Counted from the stretch's first letter, positions 55,125 through 64,000 are shown. The stretch is 64,000 nucleotides of DNA from Streptomyces sp. KMM 9044 (GCF_024701375.2 NZ_CP113910.1:496001-560000); one strand, 5' to 3'. Translations and numbers: made by a program. The notes: generated from the letters alone by a model not told the origin.

Positions 55125-56279
55125 CTACTTGTTCGTGGCCCGGAAACGGCTGAACGCCTTCGTGAAGCCGCTGAGCGGCGAACCCTCCTCCCCTGCCGCC
55201 GGTCCCGGCACGGGTGGCCGGGGCACTCCGTCGCCGCCGGTCACCTCGGCGAGTGCGGCCTGCGCCGCCTCGGCCGCTTCCCGGTACCGGTCACGGGACT
55301 CCGTCATGGTTTCGAGCGCGTGGGCGTACCTGGCGACCATGTCCTGGGCGTGGGCGAGCTCCTCGTCCGGGCTGAGTAGGTGCCAGCCCTCGCGCAGCCG
55401 CGTCAGGGCCTGCTCAGCCCCGGACGGCAAAGGCCTCGGCAGTGCGGCGAACTCGATGATCCTGCCGAGGAACTCGACCGGCTCCGAGCCGTCCAGGAAG
55501 ATGTTGCGCACCGTGAAGTGCTCCGGGTCGTAGTCCGGTTGCCGCGGCACCGTGGGCAGGACGACGGCGCCTCCGCGCGGCATCCGCAGCTTCAGCTCCC
55601 GCTGCAGCGCGAAGTCGGCGATCCGGGCCTGTTCCGGCGTGCCCCGGTGCTCGACCACCCGGTGCCGCAGGCTCGGCGGCAGGAACTCCGCGACCGGCCG
55701 CTGCCCGCGCGCGTCCGGTGTCATGGCCTCGTGCACCACGACATGGACGCACCAGCTGTCGCGCGCGCAGTCCCGCAGCCGGCGGCGCACCTCGTCGTCG
55801 TCCTTCGGCAGGTGGTTCACCGTCCGCAGGCGCACGCCCGGTACCGTGTCGTGGTCCCACTCGACCCGACTGCTGTCCGGCCAGAACAGGGTGGCGGGCG
55901 ACGGCCAGCGAGCGTCCCACGCACGCCCCGCCTCGGCGACGAGGATCCAGGTGACCCCCTCGGCCCCCTCCCCGCGGGCCTGCGGGTCGTACGTGGTCAG
56001 CTGCGCGCGCACCGTGATGTCCCCGGCCACACGCCAGCGGGTCTCGAAGAGGCGGCGGGCCGACGGGCCGGGATCGGCGGAGGCGTCCCGGGGGTGCAGG
56101 ACGGTGGACCGGACCGCCTCGACGGGGTCGAGCTCCAGGAAGTCGTCAAGGCCTCCGGCCGTCTTGAGGGCGATGAGGTTGCGCCGGACGTCACGTTCGG
56201 GCTCAGGGCCCAGATGGCGCCCGCGCGCCAGCCATACGGTGTCGGGGACGGCGGGTGTGGGAGTGCTGTTTTTGACCAT
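55125..56279 (-). CDS. Conserved hypothetical protein
   Basis: The product is 384 residues with normal Streptomyces composition throughout, which supports it as a real gene. No known domain was recognised. It is soluble and rich in charged residues. The region near 240-300 contains RGTPEQARIADFALQRELKLRMPRG in parts, and the last ~80 residues form a probable coiled-coil (DMVARYAHALETMTESRDRYREAAEAAQAAL) before a basic tail. Its stop lies 4 bases from the aldo/keto reductase remnant, suggesting a deletion joined them. Confidence 0.75.
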   Translation of the reverse strand: MVKNSTPTPAVPDTVWLARGRHLGPEPERDVRRNLIALKTAGGLDDFLELDPVEAVRSTVLHPRDASADPGPSARRLFETRWRVAGDITVRAQLTTYDPQARGEGAEGVTWILVAEAGRAWDARWPSPATLFWPDSSRVEWDHDTVPGVRLRTVNHLPKDDDEVRRRLRDCARDSWCVHVVVHEAMTPDARGQRPVAEFLPPSLRHRVVEHRGTPEQARIADFALQRELKLRMPRGGAVVLPTVPRQPDYDPEHFTVRNIFLDGSEPVEFLGRIIEFAALPRPLPSGAEQALTRLREGWHLLSPDEELAHAQDMVARYAHALETMTESRDRYREAAEAAQAALAEVTGGDGVPRPPVPGPAAGEEGSPLSGFTKAFSRFRATNK

Positions 56280-56359
56280 GGAGTCGTTCCGTGAGTGGCC
56301 GGGGCCCGATCAGTATGGTCGGTGCACCGGTGCACCGTCCATGACCTCCGGCACCTCAC

Positions 56360-56933
56360 TCACGGGCACCGGCACTGTCCCCGGCTCCCGGTACGCTCTG
56401 CACGTGCCCCACGACGGCGTGGGGAAACGCCCCTGACACGTCTTCCGCCATGCCGGCGGGCGTGGCCCCAGTTCATGAGCGAATACCGCCACCGGGTGTC
56501 CCGGACGTCGCCCGAGGGCCGCTGGGCCAGATGCCGCCGGACGTATCCGACGACCTTCCGTATGTGCTGGTCGTCGCCGTCCGAGAGGTCGTCCTTCTTC
56601 GCGCGCAGGACATCCACGCTCCGGCGGCCCGAGGCGTGCCCCGCGGATTCTTGGCTCTTCGGAGTTGGTGGGGGTGATCGTCGGCCGACGCGCCTCGGCC
56701 GCCCCACGGAGCGCCGCCCGACCAGGACGTTCGACGGGCAGTCGGCGCGTGCCGAGGTGCCGACGGTCGGCGGTACCCCCATCGAGTTCGAAGACCCGGA
56801 TTCTTCCCCGCCCTCGTCCTGTCCGGCATTCTGCGACTGCTCCGAAGCCAGCCGCTTTCTCCAGTTCGGCCGGCTTCATGTTCACCAGCTCACGGAATTC
56901 GTCCCAGGTCCCTTTCCGCTCGCCGCCGTCCAC
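56360..56933 (-). pseudogene. Broken DUF3140 gene
   Basis: The N-terminal family start (TWDEFRELVNMKPAELEK) and the C-terminal part (GHASGRRSVDVLRAKKDDL, then YVRRHLAQRPSGDVRDTRWRYSLMNWGH) are both recognisable but lie in different frames and are separated by about 200 unrelated bases. DUF3140 proteins are normally about 100 residues. The insertion and frame change argue for a pseudogene. The adjacent DUF2945 gene is the usual neighbour. Confidence 0.75.
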
Positions 56934-56939
56934 GCGGCC

Positions 56940-57167
56940 TCACTTCTTCTTCAGGGCGGACGGCTTGTGCACCGCGGACCTGCCGGACTTCTCGCTGCGG
57001 ACCTGATACTGCGGGTCGTCCGGCGAGGCGTCCACCGTTCGTCCCGCGGCTTCCGTCCGCTCGGTGATCTCCTTCTCCACCTCGCCCTCGACCTGACTTC
57101 CGTGACTGCTCCAGGCGACCTTGTCGCCTTTCTCGGGCTTTTTGCCCTCACTGCGGTTCTTTGCCAT
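56940..57167 (-). CDS. DUF2945 (hypervirulence-associated, Tudor-like) small protein
   Basis: The product is 75 residues from the ATG at 57167 with GAGG upstream. It starts MAKNRSEGKKPEKGDKVAWSSHGS and ends in a Lys-rich tail; the GDKVxWxSHGxxVxGxV core is the DUF2945 hallmark. The family has a Tudor-like fold and an unknown role. It sits 6 bases upstream of the decayed DUF3140 gene. Confidence 0.85.
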   Translation of the reverse strand: MAKNRSEGKKPEKGDKVAWSSHGSQVEGEVEKEITERTEAAGRTVDASPDDPQYQVRSEKSGRSAVHKPSALKKK

Positions 57168-57422
57168 TCCGGGTAACCTCACCGTGCACTGCGGGAAGCT
57201 CGTTCTCCCTCCTTCCAGGGTAAAGAATCACCGTGCGCCCCGCAGCTCACGAGAAGGCCCGGGCCGGGGGAACGGCCCCGTACCGGGTCGTCGGTCCCGG
57301 GGAGAGTGCGGCCACGGCCACGTCCAGCCGCTGGAGGACCGCGCCCGGAGGCTGCTGCCGATCCGGTACCGGGCGCGTTCCGGAAGCGACGTCCCGCACA
57401 CGGTCCCTGGGTGTCGCCGGTG

Positions 57423-57677
57423 CTACTTCTCGTAGGTCGACAGTGCCAGGCCGAGGGCGAAGAAGGTGGGTGCCCACTCTCCGACGAAGATGCCCCAACG
57501 GTCGGCGCGCTCCTCTCCCTTCTTCTCCACACGCAGTGAGGCTTTCCAGGAGACGACGGACAGACCGATGGAGATGAAGCCCGCCGTGTAGGCGTGTTCG
57601 GCTCGGACTCCGGACTCGTGCAGCTTCTTGACCAACACGACCGACTCGCTTTCTGCTGAGGGGGAGGTCACCCCCAT
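57423..57677 (-). CDS. Small hypothetical membrane-associated protein
   Basis: The product is 84 residues from the ATG at 57677; a longer frame to 57782 is possible. An N-terminal charged stretch is followed by a hydrophobic segment (AYTAGFISIGLSVVSW), a basic region and a second hydrophobic C-terminal segment (IFVGEWAPTFFALGLALS). No family name was recognised. Confidence 0.65.
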   Translation of the reverse strand: MGVTSPSAESESVVLVKKLHESGVRAEHAYTAGFISIGLSVVSWKASLRVEKKGEERADRWGIFVGEWAPTFFALGLALSTYEK

Positions 57678-57882
57678 CACAACCGCCGTCCGGCGAATCG
57701 GCGAGCGATGTACGGCCGAACGGCTCACCGCCTTCCGGCGGGGGCCGGGACGGAGCACCGTGACGGCCGCGCCCTTCCCCACCCACCCGCACGCCCATCA
57801 GGAGATGCGCCGACCACCGGATGCCACGATCGTGGCATCGCAGGCTCCGGCTCCCCGGCTCCCCGGCGAACAGGCAGGACAC

Positions 57883-58146
57883 ATGGACAGGACCCAGTTG
57901 ATCGAGGCGACCGCGGGCAACGCGGCGGACAACGGCAACGGCCGTCAGCTCACCCCCGAGCATGCCGAGCGTGCGCTCGACGCCGTCTTCGGGACCGTGG
58001 AACACCCGGGCTCGATCGCCGAGGCCCTCCACCGAGGGGAAACGGTTGTCCTGGGCAGCTTCGGCAGTTTCCACACGGACGGCGAGACGGTCACGTTCCG
58101 GCCGGGCAAGGCCCTCACCGAGTACCTCCGGAACACGACAGGATGA
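57883..58146 (+). CDS. HU-family DNA-binding protein
   Basis: The product is 87 residues from the ATG at 57883. The fold is HU/IHF-like: MDRTQLIEATAGNA at the N-terminus, VLGSFGSFHTDG (the usual GFGxF motif, here GSFGSF) and FRPGKALTEYLRN at the C-terminus. The DNA-binding arm is short and low in basic residues compared with normal HU, so affinity may be reduced. A strong terminator follows. Confidence 0.8.
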   Translation: MDRTQLIEATAGNAADNGNGRQLTPEHAERALDAVFGTVEHPGSIAEALHRGETVVLGSFGSFHTDGETVTFRPGKALTEYLRNTTG

Positions 58147-58206
58147 CCGCAGCGCATGGGGCGACCGCGTAAGGACGACGGTGCCGCTGCCCCGTGAGGG
58201 GCCCGG

Positions 58207-58253
58207 CGGGCACGGCCCCCGCCGGCGAGTGGCGCCGACGGGGGCCGTGCCCG
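58207..58253. terminator. Terminator after the HU-like gene
   Basis: A 21-bp stem with one mismatch (starting CGGGCACGGCCCCCGCCGGC) closes on AGTGG, 60 bases after the HU-like stop. Confidence 0.88.
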
Positions 58254-58445
58254 ACCATGGAGCCGCGGTCGCTTTCGCCCCGCAGGGCCGCCGCGGCAGC
58301 GGCCTCGGTCCGGCCCCGCTCGGCGTACTCGGGCTTCTCCCCACGCGCCCCGTCAGTCCGATCCGTCTGGCGATCTCCTCGCGGGGCAGAGCGGGCGGCG
58401 CCTTCCGGGCGGTCCTGCAGACGGGCGCCGCCCGCGCACATGGCC

Positions 58446-58481
58446 AAGGGCCGGGGCCGGATATCTCCGGCCCCGGCCCTT
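58446..58481. terminator. Terminator after tRNA-Pro (58500)
   Basis: AAGGGCCGGGGCCGGA and its exact complement form a 16-bp perfect stem around TATC, 19 bases from the tRNA 3' end. Confidence 0.9.
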
Positions 58482-58499
58482 GCCTGCGACTCCCACGAG

Positions 58500-58573
<74 letters not shown>

Positions 58574-58672
58574 ATGCGCTCACGTGCGGTGGACCGCGTG
58601 AGCGCGCGGTCCGTACTTTACCCCACCGACCCGACCGGGCCGAAAGCGGCCCGGGCAGGGGACAATCGGGGT

Positions 58673-59245
58673 ATGGGCAGCAAGGACAGGATCTCCTGGG
58701 AGCAGGACGACAGGGCCGTCTCCGGGCGGGCGGACGACGCGCGCGACCGGGACGGCGACGGGCGGGCGCGCAGTGCGCGGCCCCGGGACGGGCTGGGGCG
58801 GCCGTTGCCCCACGGAGCCCAGGGGGTACCGCGACAGCCGGAGGGGGTTGTCCGGCCGCCGCTGGAGAGCGTCGCCGAGGCGCAGCGGCTGCTGGACGAG
58901 GGGAAGCCGTTCCACGCGCACGAGGTGTTCGAGGATGCCTGGAAGTCGGGGCCCGAGGAGGAGCGGGAGCTGTGGCGCGGGCTTGCCCAGCTCGCCGTGG
59001 GGCTCACGCACACGGCACGCGGGAACGTGACCGGCGGGGCCAGGCTGCTGCGGCGCGGGGCGGGCTCGGCCGAGGAGTGGGCGGCGGGCGCGGGAGAGCC
59101 TCGTCCGTACGGGATCGACCTCGGCGGTGTCGTCGCGTGGGCTCGGGGGCTGGCGGCGGAGGTCGAGCGGGGGGACGGCGTTCCCGTGGACGCCGGGGCA
59201 CGGGCGCCCCGGCTGCGGGCTGGGGCGCGGGGGCAGGGCTCGTAG
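58673..59245 (+). CDS. DUF309 family protein
   Basis: The product is 190 residues from the ATG at 58673. An N-terminal charged, disordered stretch of about 60 residues precedes the DUF309 core (LLDEGKPFHAHEVFEDAWKSG, LWRGLAQLAVGLTHTARGN), a helical domain with a conserved HxxHE-like patch. The family is thought to be metal-related but its function is unknown. A GACAAT hexamer 6 bases upstream could be a -10 box for a near-leaderless transcript. Confidence 0.85.
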   Translation: MGSKDRISWEQDDRAVSGRADDARDRDGDGRARSARPRDGLGRPLPHGAQGVPRQPEGVVRPPLESVAEAQRLLDEGKPFHAHEVFEDAWKSGPEEERELWRGLAQLAVGLTHTARGNVTGGARLLRRGAGSAEEWAAGAGEPRPYGIDLGGVVAWARGLAAEVERGDGVPVDAGARAPRLRAGARGQGS

Positions 59246-59360
59246 GCGGGAGGTTCCGGGAGGTTCCTTGACGGCGGCTCCCGGCAGCGGTGGCGCGCGG
59301 CAGGGGGCGGTGTGTGGAGGCGGTGGACCCGGTGCCGGTGGCGTGCGGCAGACTCGGGGC

Positions 59361-60149
59361 GTGCGAAAGATTCATGTCATCGGTATCGGCGCGGGCGACC
59401 CCGACCAGCTGACCCTGCAGGCAGTCAGGGCGCTGCGCGACACGGATGTGTTCTTCATCCTCGACAAGGGCGGGGTGAAGGCGGACCTGACCGGCCTCCG
59501 CCGGGACATGCTCGACGCGCACCTGCCGGAGCGTGCGTACCGCGTCGTCGAGGCGCGCGACCCGGAGCGGGACCGGCGGGCCGGCGGCGCCGCCTACCCC
59601 CCCGCCGTTGGCGACTGGCGCAGCGCCCGCGCGGACATCTACACCCGGCTGATCGCCGATGAGCTGGGCGAGGACCAGGCCGGCGCGTTCCTGGTGTGGG
59701 GTGACCCCTCGCTGTACGACAGTACGCTCGCGATTCTCGAGGAGGTCCTGGCGCGGGGCGAGGTCTCCTTCGACTACGACGTCGTCCCGGGAATCAGCAG
59801 TGTCTCCGCTCTCGTCGCCCGGCACCGTACGGGACTCAACCGGGTCGGCCGCCCGGTCCAGATCACCACCGGCCGGCGTCTCGCGGAGGGCTTCCCCCGG
59901 GGGGTGGACGACGTGGTCGTGATGCTGGACGCCCACCAGACCTTCCGGCAGTACGCCGACCAGGACGTCGACATCTACTGGGGCGCCTACATAGGCACCC
60001 CGGACGAGATCCTCGTGTCCGGACCGCTCGCCGAGGCGGCGCCCCGGATCGAAGCACTGCGCGCCGAGGCCCGCGAGCGCAAGGGCTGGATCATGGACAC
60101 GTACCTGCTGCGCCGGAGCCCCGGGGCGGACGGCCTCGAAGACGGGTGA
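59361..60149 (+). CDS. cobF: Precorrin-6A synthase (deacetylating)
   Basis: The product is 262 residues from a GTG. The N-terminus VRKIHVIGIGAGDPDQLTLQA is the SAM-binding glycine motif of tetrapyrrole methylases, and the later FLVWGDPSLYDST, YDVVPGISSVSALVARH and ITTGRRLAEGFP follow the CobF pattern. CobF methylates C-1 and removes acetate in aerobic cobalamin synthesis. It converges on cobK with a 13-base gap. No riboswitch was seen upstream. Confidence 0.93.
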   Translation: MRKIHVIGIGAGDPDQLTLQAVRALRDTDVFFILDKGGVKADLTGLRRDMLDAHLPERAYRVVEARDPERDRRAGGAAYPPAVGDWRSARADIYTRLIADELGEDQAGAFLVWGDPSLYDSTLAILEEVLARGEVSFDYDVVPGISSVSALVARHRTGLNRVGRPVQITTGRRLAEGFPRGVDDVVVMLDAHQTFRQYADQDVDIYWGAYIGTPDEILVSGPLAEAAPRIEALRAEARERKGWIMDTYLLRRSPGADGLEDG

Positions 60150-60162
60150 GCCCCGGGGGGCG

Positions 60163-60948
60163 TCAGAGAGGGCCCAGTCGCTCCAGGACGCCCGCGACGT
60201 CGGGCACAGCGTGCACGCCTTCCGGGAGGGGCGGGCGGCTGACGACCACGACCGGCAGACCGAGTTCGCGGGCTGCCGTGAGTTTGGCGGAGGTCGCCGG
60301 TCCCCCGCTGTCCTTGGTCACCAGGACGTCGATGCGGTGCTCGCGCAGCAGCGCCGTCTCGTCGGCCACGCCGAACGGGCCGCGGGCCAGCAGGACACGG
60401 GTGTGCGGCGGCATGGGCGGCCCGGGGGGTTCCACCGACCGTACGACGAAGTGGAGCCGGGTCAGGTGTGCGAAGGCGGCGAGGCCGAGGCGGCCGGTGG
60501 TGAGGAGGACCCGGTGCCCGAGCCGGGGCAGCAGTTCGGCGGCGGCCTCCAGGGTGGGGACCGGGTGCCGGCGGTCGCCGGGGCCCGGCTGCCAGCCGGG
60601 GCGGCGCAGGACGACCAGGGGCAGGCCGGTCGAGGTCGCGGCCCGAGCCGCGTTCGCCGTGATCGTCCCGGCGAACGGATGGGTGGCGTCGATCAGGGCG
60701 GTTACGCGGTGGGCACGCAGCCAGTCGGCGAGTCCTCGGGCCCCGCCGAAGCCGCCGACGCGCACCTCGCCCGCGAGCGCTCCGGGCCGCGCCACGCGCC
60801 CGGCGAGCGAGGTGGTCACCCGTACGCCGGGGCGGGCGGTCAGCTCGGCGGCGAGCTCGCGTGCCTCGGTGGTGCCGCCGAGGACCAGGACGTGCGGGGG
60901 CGGTGACGACGGCGAGGGGCGCGGGGGCTGCGACGGCTGCGGGGACAC
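60163..60948 (-). CDS. cobK: Precorrin-6A reductase
   Basis: The product is 261 residues from a GTG at 60948. The CobK/CbiJ pattern is clear: HVLVLGGTTEARELAAEL, then ALIDATHPFAGTITANAARA, then HRVLLTTGRLGLAAF and VLVTKDSGGPATSAKLTAARELGLPVVVV. It reduces precorrin-6A with NADPH, the step right after CobF. A TACGCT hexamer 7 bases before the GTG suggests a leaderless mRNA. Confidence 0.93.
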   Translation of the reverse strand: MSPQPSQPPRPSPSSPPPHVLVLGGTTEARELAAELTARPGVRVTTSLAGRVARPGALAGEVRVGGFGGARGLADWLRAHRVTALIDATHPFAGTITANAARAATSTGLPLVVLRRPGWQPGPGDRRHPVPTLEAAAELLPRLGHRVLLTTGRLGLAAFAHLTRLHFVVRSVEPPGPPMPPHTRVLLARGPFGVADETALLREHRIDVLVTKDSGGPATSAKLTAARELGLPVVVVSRPPLPEGVHAVPDVAGVLERLGPL

Positions 60949-61182
60949 GGCGTCGAGCGTACGAGGCCGGTACGGGGCAGCCGCGGCGCAGGTACGGGGC
61001 CGGTTGCCGGAGGACGTGCGGCGGCCTCGGAAAGAGGCGCCGCGAGGGCCGGAAATGATCGGGGGAGGCGCGGGAACGGGGCAGGCGCACGGACGTCGGA
61101 CATGCGGCGTGACCAGGTCACGGAACCCGGTCTCACCCATGGCCTCGTACGCCCTACGATGACGCCGGGGACTGGAGGAGTC

Positions 61183-62586
61183 ATGGCCGTGGACTTGAGC
61201 AGGCAGGCCTACCGGGCCCAGCGGTGGGCCGCGCGGACGGCGCTGGCCGCGGCCGGGCTCGCGGTGGTGGTCCCGCTCGTCTACGGCGGTACACGAGGCC
61301 TGGTGGTGCTGCTCTGCGGTGCGGTCGGGCTCGCCCTCAGTGCCGCCGCCCTGTGGTGGACGCTGACCCTGCGGGGGCCGTTGCGCTGGGTGGCCGCGCT
61401 GGTCGCCGTCTGTGTGCCCGCGGCCGTCATCGCCGTGTACACGGTCATCCTGTTCTGGGCCCTCCCGCTGTCGCTGGTCCTGTGGGCGCTGGCCGTGTGG
61501 AGCGGCCGGTTCGCGCTGCGCGGGACGGGAGGCGAACGGCTGCGCGAACGGCCGGGGGAACGGCGGACGCCGCCGCCCCGGCGGGCGGTGCTCATCATGA
61601 ATCCGCGGTCGGGCGGCGGCAAGGTGGGCCGTTACCGGCTGCGGGAGAAGGCGGAACGGCTGGGCGCCCGGGTCGTCCTGCTCGATCCGGAGAAGGAGAA
61701 CGACGTGACGGCGATGGCCCGGGAGGCCGTCGCGGGCGGCGCGGACCTGCTGGGCGCCGCGGGCGGTGACGGCACACAGGCGCTGGTCGCGGCCGTGGCC
61801 GCCGAGCACGACATCCCGTTCCTGGTCATCAGCGCCGGGACCCGCAATCACTTCGCCCTGGACCTGGGCCTGGACCGCGGCGATCCGGCGGCCTGCCTGG
61901 ACGCGCTCACCGACGGGGTGGAACTGCGCATCGATCTGGGTTTCGCCGGTGACCAGCCCTTCGTGAACAACGCGTCCTTCGGCGCCTACGCGTCGATCGT
62001 GCAGAGCCCGGCCTACCGGGACGACAAGATCGGCACCAGCCTGGAGCTGCTGCCCGACCTGCTCACCGGCCAGCAGGGAGCCCGGCTGGTCGCCCGTGTC
62101 GGGGACACGGAACTCGACAATCCGCAGGCCGTACTGATCAGCAACAACCCCTACCGCACCGACGACCCCTTCGGCCTCGGCCGACGGGAGCGGCTGGACA
62201 CGGGTGTCCTCGGGATCCTCGGCGTCAAGGTCGAGAGCGCGGTGGACGCCGCCGTGCTGCTGCTGGACCCCTCGCGGGGCCGCCTCACCAACCTGACCGC
62301 CTCCGAGGTCCTCGTCGAGGGCGACCAGGCGGAGATCGAGGCCGGGGTCGACGGCGAGGCGCTGCTGCTGCCCGCGCCCGTACGCTGCCGTATCGCGCCC
62401 GGCGCGCTCCGTGTCCGCGTCCCGCGCAAACGGCCCGGCGTGGCCCAGGCGCCCCCGCGCCTGAACTGGCGGCGGCTGCGCAAACTGGCGGCGACGGTCG
62501 GCCGTACGGCGGCCCCGAGCCGGTTCCGGCACCACCCGGACCTCCCTGACGTACCGGAAGGGCAGGGGCCCTTCCTCGGGCGGTGA
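61183..62586 (+). CDS. Diacylglycerol kinase-like membrane protein
   Basis: The product is 467 residues from the ATG at 61183 with GGAGGAGTC. About three N-terminal membrane helices (to residue ~110) precede a DAGK catalytic domain: AVLIMNPRSGGGK at the start, the ATP-binding GGDGT (AAGGDGTQALVAAVA) and NNASFGAYASIVQSP. It would phosphorylate a lipid or sphingosine-like substrate at the membrane. The substrate is not predictable. Confidence 0.92.
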   Translation: MAVDLSRQAYRAQRWAARTALAAAGLAVVVPLVYGGTRGLVVLLCGAVGLALSAAALWWTLTLRGPLRWVAALVAVCVPAAVIAVYTVILFWALPLSLVLWALAVWSGRFALRGTGGERLRERPGERRTPPPRRAVLIMNPRSGGGKVGRYRLREKAERLGARVVLLDPEKENDVTAMAREAVAGGADLLGAAGGDGTQALVAAVAAEHDIPFLVISAGTRNHFALDLGLDRGDPAACLDALTDGVELRIDLGFAGDQPFVNNASFGAYASIVQSPAYRDDKIGTSLELLPDLLTGQQGARLVARVGDTELDNPQAVLISNNPYRTDDPFGLGRRERLDTGVLGILGVKVESAVDAAVLLLDPSRGRLTNLTASEVLVEGDQAEIEAGVDGEALLLPAPVRCRIAPGALRVRVPRKRPGVAQAPPRLNWRRLRKLAATVGRTAAPSRFRHHPDLPDVPEGQGPFLGR

Positions 62587-62636
62587 ACCCGGCGCGCACA
62601 GCAACGGCTCTCTCGTCGACGCTTCCCGCTCCCTCC

Positions 62637-63452
62637 TCAGCGCAGCAGGAGCTGCAGGCCGCCCACCACCGTCGCCGCGATCACCAGCTGCTCGAACAGC
62701 CGCTGGTTGATCCGGCCGACGGCCCATTTCCCGAGCAGCGCGCCGGGTACGACGAACAGCACGAGCGCCGCGTCGAGCAGCAGTGAGTCCGCGTTGATCA
62801 GTCCGAGGCCCACGCTGAACGGTACCTTGGACGTGTTGACGATCAGGAAGAAGAACGCCGAGGTCCCGAGGAACCCCAGTTTCCGGAAGCCGACGGAGAG
62901 CAGGTACATGGACATCACAGGCCCGCCCGCGTTGGCGACCATGGTGGTGAAGCCGCCGAGGACACCGTACGAGCGGGCCTTGATCCGGCCGGCCCGGGAG
63001 GTGACCTGGTCCGGGCCGTTCCGTCCGCCCTGTTCACGCTCCGCCTCGGAGGCGGTCCTCGCGGCCCGGTCCGCCGCCCGCCGCCGCCACACCGTCACCG
63101 CGGCCATCAGGAGCAGGATCGCCCCGATCGATGTCCCCACGGCCTCGTCGTCCGCCCACGTCAGGAAGACGGTGCCGACGACGACACCGGCCGCGACCGC
63201 CGGGAAGAGCCGCCACAGCGTGGGCCAGTGGGCGTGCCGCCGGTAGGTGAGGACGGCGAGCACGTCACCGGCGATGAGGACGGGCAGCAGCACGCCGGTG
63301 GAGGCGCGGGCGGGCAGCATCGCCGCGAAGATCGCGAGGCTGACCGTGTTCGCCCCGCTGACGGCGGTCTTGGAGAAGCCCACGAGCAGGGCCGCGAAGG
63401 CGAGGGCGGCGAACTCCCAGCCGGTGAGGTGCCAGAGCGTCATCGTGTCCAT
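62637..63452 (-). CDS. TauE/SafE-family sulfite/anion exporter
   Basis: The product is 271 residues from the ATG at 63452 (a GTG at 63476 is an alternative). The family hallmark lies in the first helix: ALLVGFSKTAVSGANTVSLAI, repeated in weaker form in the second half (GGFTTMVANAGGPVMSMYLL). Eight or so membrane helices are predicted. Members export sulfite, sulfoacetate or other organic anions. It diverges from the Dps-like gene. Confidence 0.9.
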   Translation of the reverse strand: MDTMTLWHLTGWEFAALAFAALLVGFSKTAVSGANTVSLAIFAAMLPARASTGVLLPVLIAGDVLAVLTYRRHAHWPTLWRLFPAVAAGVVVGTVFLTWADDEAVGTSIGAILLLMAAVTVWRRRAADRAARTASEAEREQGGRNGPDQVTSRAGRIKARSYGVLGGFTTMVANAGGPVMSMYLLSVGFRKLGFLGTSAFFFLIVNTSKVPFSVGLGLINADSLLLDAALVLFVVPGALLGKWAVGRINQRLFEQLVIAATVVGGLQLLLR

Positions 63453-63626
63453 TGCGGAGACTGATGCTATGTCCACCTAACGACCGCCGTAAGCACCGTC
63501 TCGCCTGTCGGCTCCCCGCACGGCGTTCGCTGCCCCCTGCCCAGCCCTGGGCCCACCGCGGCGGGCCCGCGTTTGCGCCGGGGAGCCGGGGCACCCGCGA
63601 AACCTACCGGCGAGGAGCGTTACCCC

Positions 63627-64000
63627 ATGACTGTTGTGCGGAGCACCCTGCCCGACGAGGCCCGACGGGTCGCCGGCAAGGCACTCCAGGACACCCTGGT
63701 GGATCTGCTCGGTCTCTCACTGATCGGCAAGCAGGCCCACTGGAACGTCGTGGGTCCGCGGTTCCGCTCGGTCCACCTCCAGCTGGACGAAGTGGTCTCG
63801 ACCGCGCGTACCGAGGCCGACACGGTCGCGGAGCGGGCCGCGGCGCTCGGCGTGCCGCCGGACGGTCGCCCGGAGACCGTCGCCAAGGTCTTCGCGCTGC
63901 CCGTTCCCGAGGAGGGCCGGCTGCGCGACGCGGACGCGGTGCGGCTGATGGCGGAGGCGCGGGGGCCGCGATCGTACAGCTGCGCGAGCGCGTCGACGCC
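63627..64000 (+). pseudogene. Dps/ferritin-like gene with an apparent frameshift (3' end outside window)
   Basis: The frame starts MTVVRSTLPDEARRVAGKALQ with GAGGAG upstream and carries the Dps ferroxidase residues in GKQAHWNVVGPRF, VHLQLDE and ARTEADTVAERAAALG. Near 63960 the expected continuation (GAAIVQLRERVDA) is in the next frame, consistent with loss of one base in GCGC(T)GGGGGCC. Dps proteins store iron and protect DNA. It is either a frameshifted gene or a sequencing error; the end lies beyond the window. Confidence 0.75.

Larger units (their letters stand above)
58147..58499. other. Gap with two terminators
   Basis: Between the HU-like gene and tRNA-Pro. It holds the hairpins at 58207-58253 and 58446-58481 and otherwise shows no gene. 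Confidence 0.6.

Overview
The window is high-GC actinobacterial DNA, almost certainly from a Streptomyces chromosome. The third codon position is strongly G/C. Many genes start with GTG, a few with TTG, and several neighbours overlap as ATGA or GTGA. The gene content is also typical of the genus: monomeric NADP isocitrate dehydrogenase, an Rv1733c-like membrane protein, DksA-like zinc fingers, a CHAT protein, CobF/CobK and an actinobacterial inositol cluster. There are no rRNA genes, CRISPR arrays or prophage modules. Mobile DNA is limited to a cut-off IS1634-type transposase at the left edge and a possible IS200/IS605-type end near 53.6-53.8 kb. Decayed genes are frequent (7982, 8925, 35202, 42295, 54586, 56360, 63627).

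Region by region: 1-9 kb has the transposase end, an Rv1733c-like membrane protein, two DksA-type zinc-finger proteins, a NarL-type histidine kinase/response regulator pair, a fused SecDF and a truncated ABC exporter behind a SoxR-like promoter. 9-14 kb has an MscS channel, icd with a strong terminator, and a DUF5713 gene and an N-formylglutamate amidohydrolase that diverge from a symmetric pair of TTGTCAGTG promoters. 14-20 kb holds a module of an unknown protein, an ECF-like sigma factor and a cytoplasmic subtilisin, transcribed away from a TPR-CHAT caspase-like protein. 19.7-24 kb has a large ATPase-LuxR regulator, an astacin-like protein with a substituted catalytic Glu, and a TauD dioxygenase.

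24.5-29.6 kb is a vitamin B12 locus. Two cobalamin riboswitches point away from each other: one precedes two Fe-S proteins (ferredoxin-like and FhuF-like), the other a BtuFCD-type importer. 29.8-35.1 kb carries an LpqY-SugABC-like trehalose importer between a truncated and an intact tRNA-Pro(GGG). 35-54.5 kb is an inositol catabolism region: Gfo/Idh/MocA dehydrogenases, an SDR, a PhyH-type dioxygenase, a LacI repressor, a TIM-barrel isomerase and an Rbs-type importer on one side, and iolC, an aldolase, iolB, iolD, mmsA and a GntR regulator on the other. Importer and catabolic operon diverge from a symmetric operator/promoter region at 47.0-47.1 kb.

54.5-64 kb is mixed: aldo/keto reductase and DUF3140 pseudogenes, DUF2945, an HU-like protein, a second identical tRNA-Pro(GGG), a DUF309 protein, convergent cobF and cobK, a diacylglycerol-kinase-like protein, a TauE/SafE permease and a Dps-like gene with an apparent one-base deletion at the window edge.

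The two parts most worth following are the sigma-subtilisin-CHAT module and the riboswitch-controlled Fe-S pair. All functions are inferred from reading the sequence; no searches were run.
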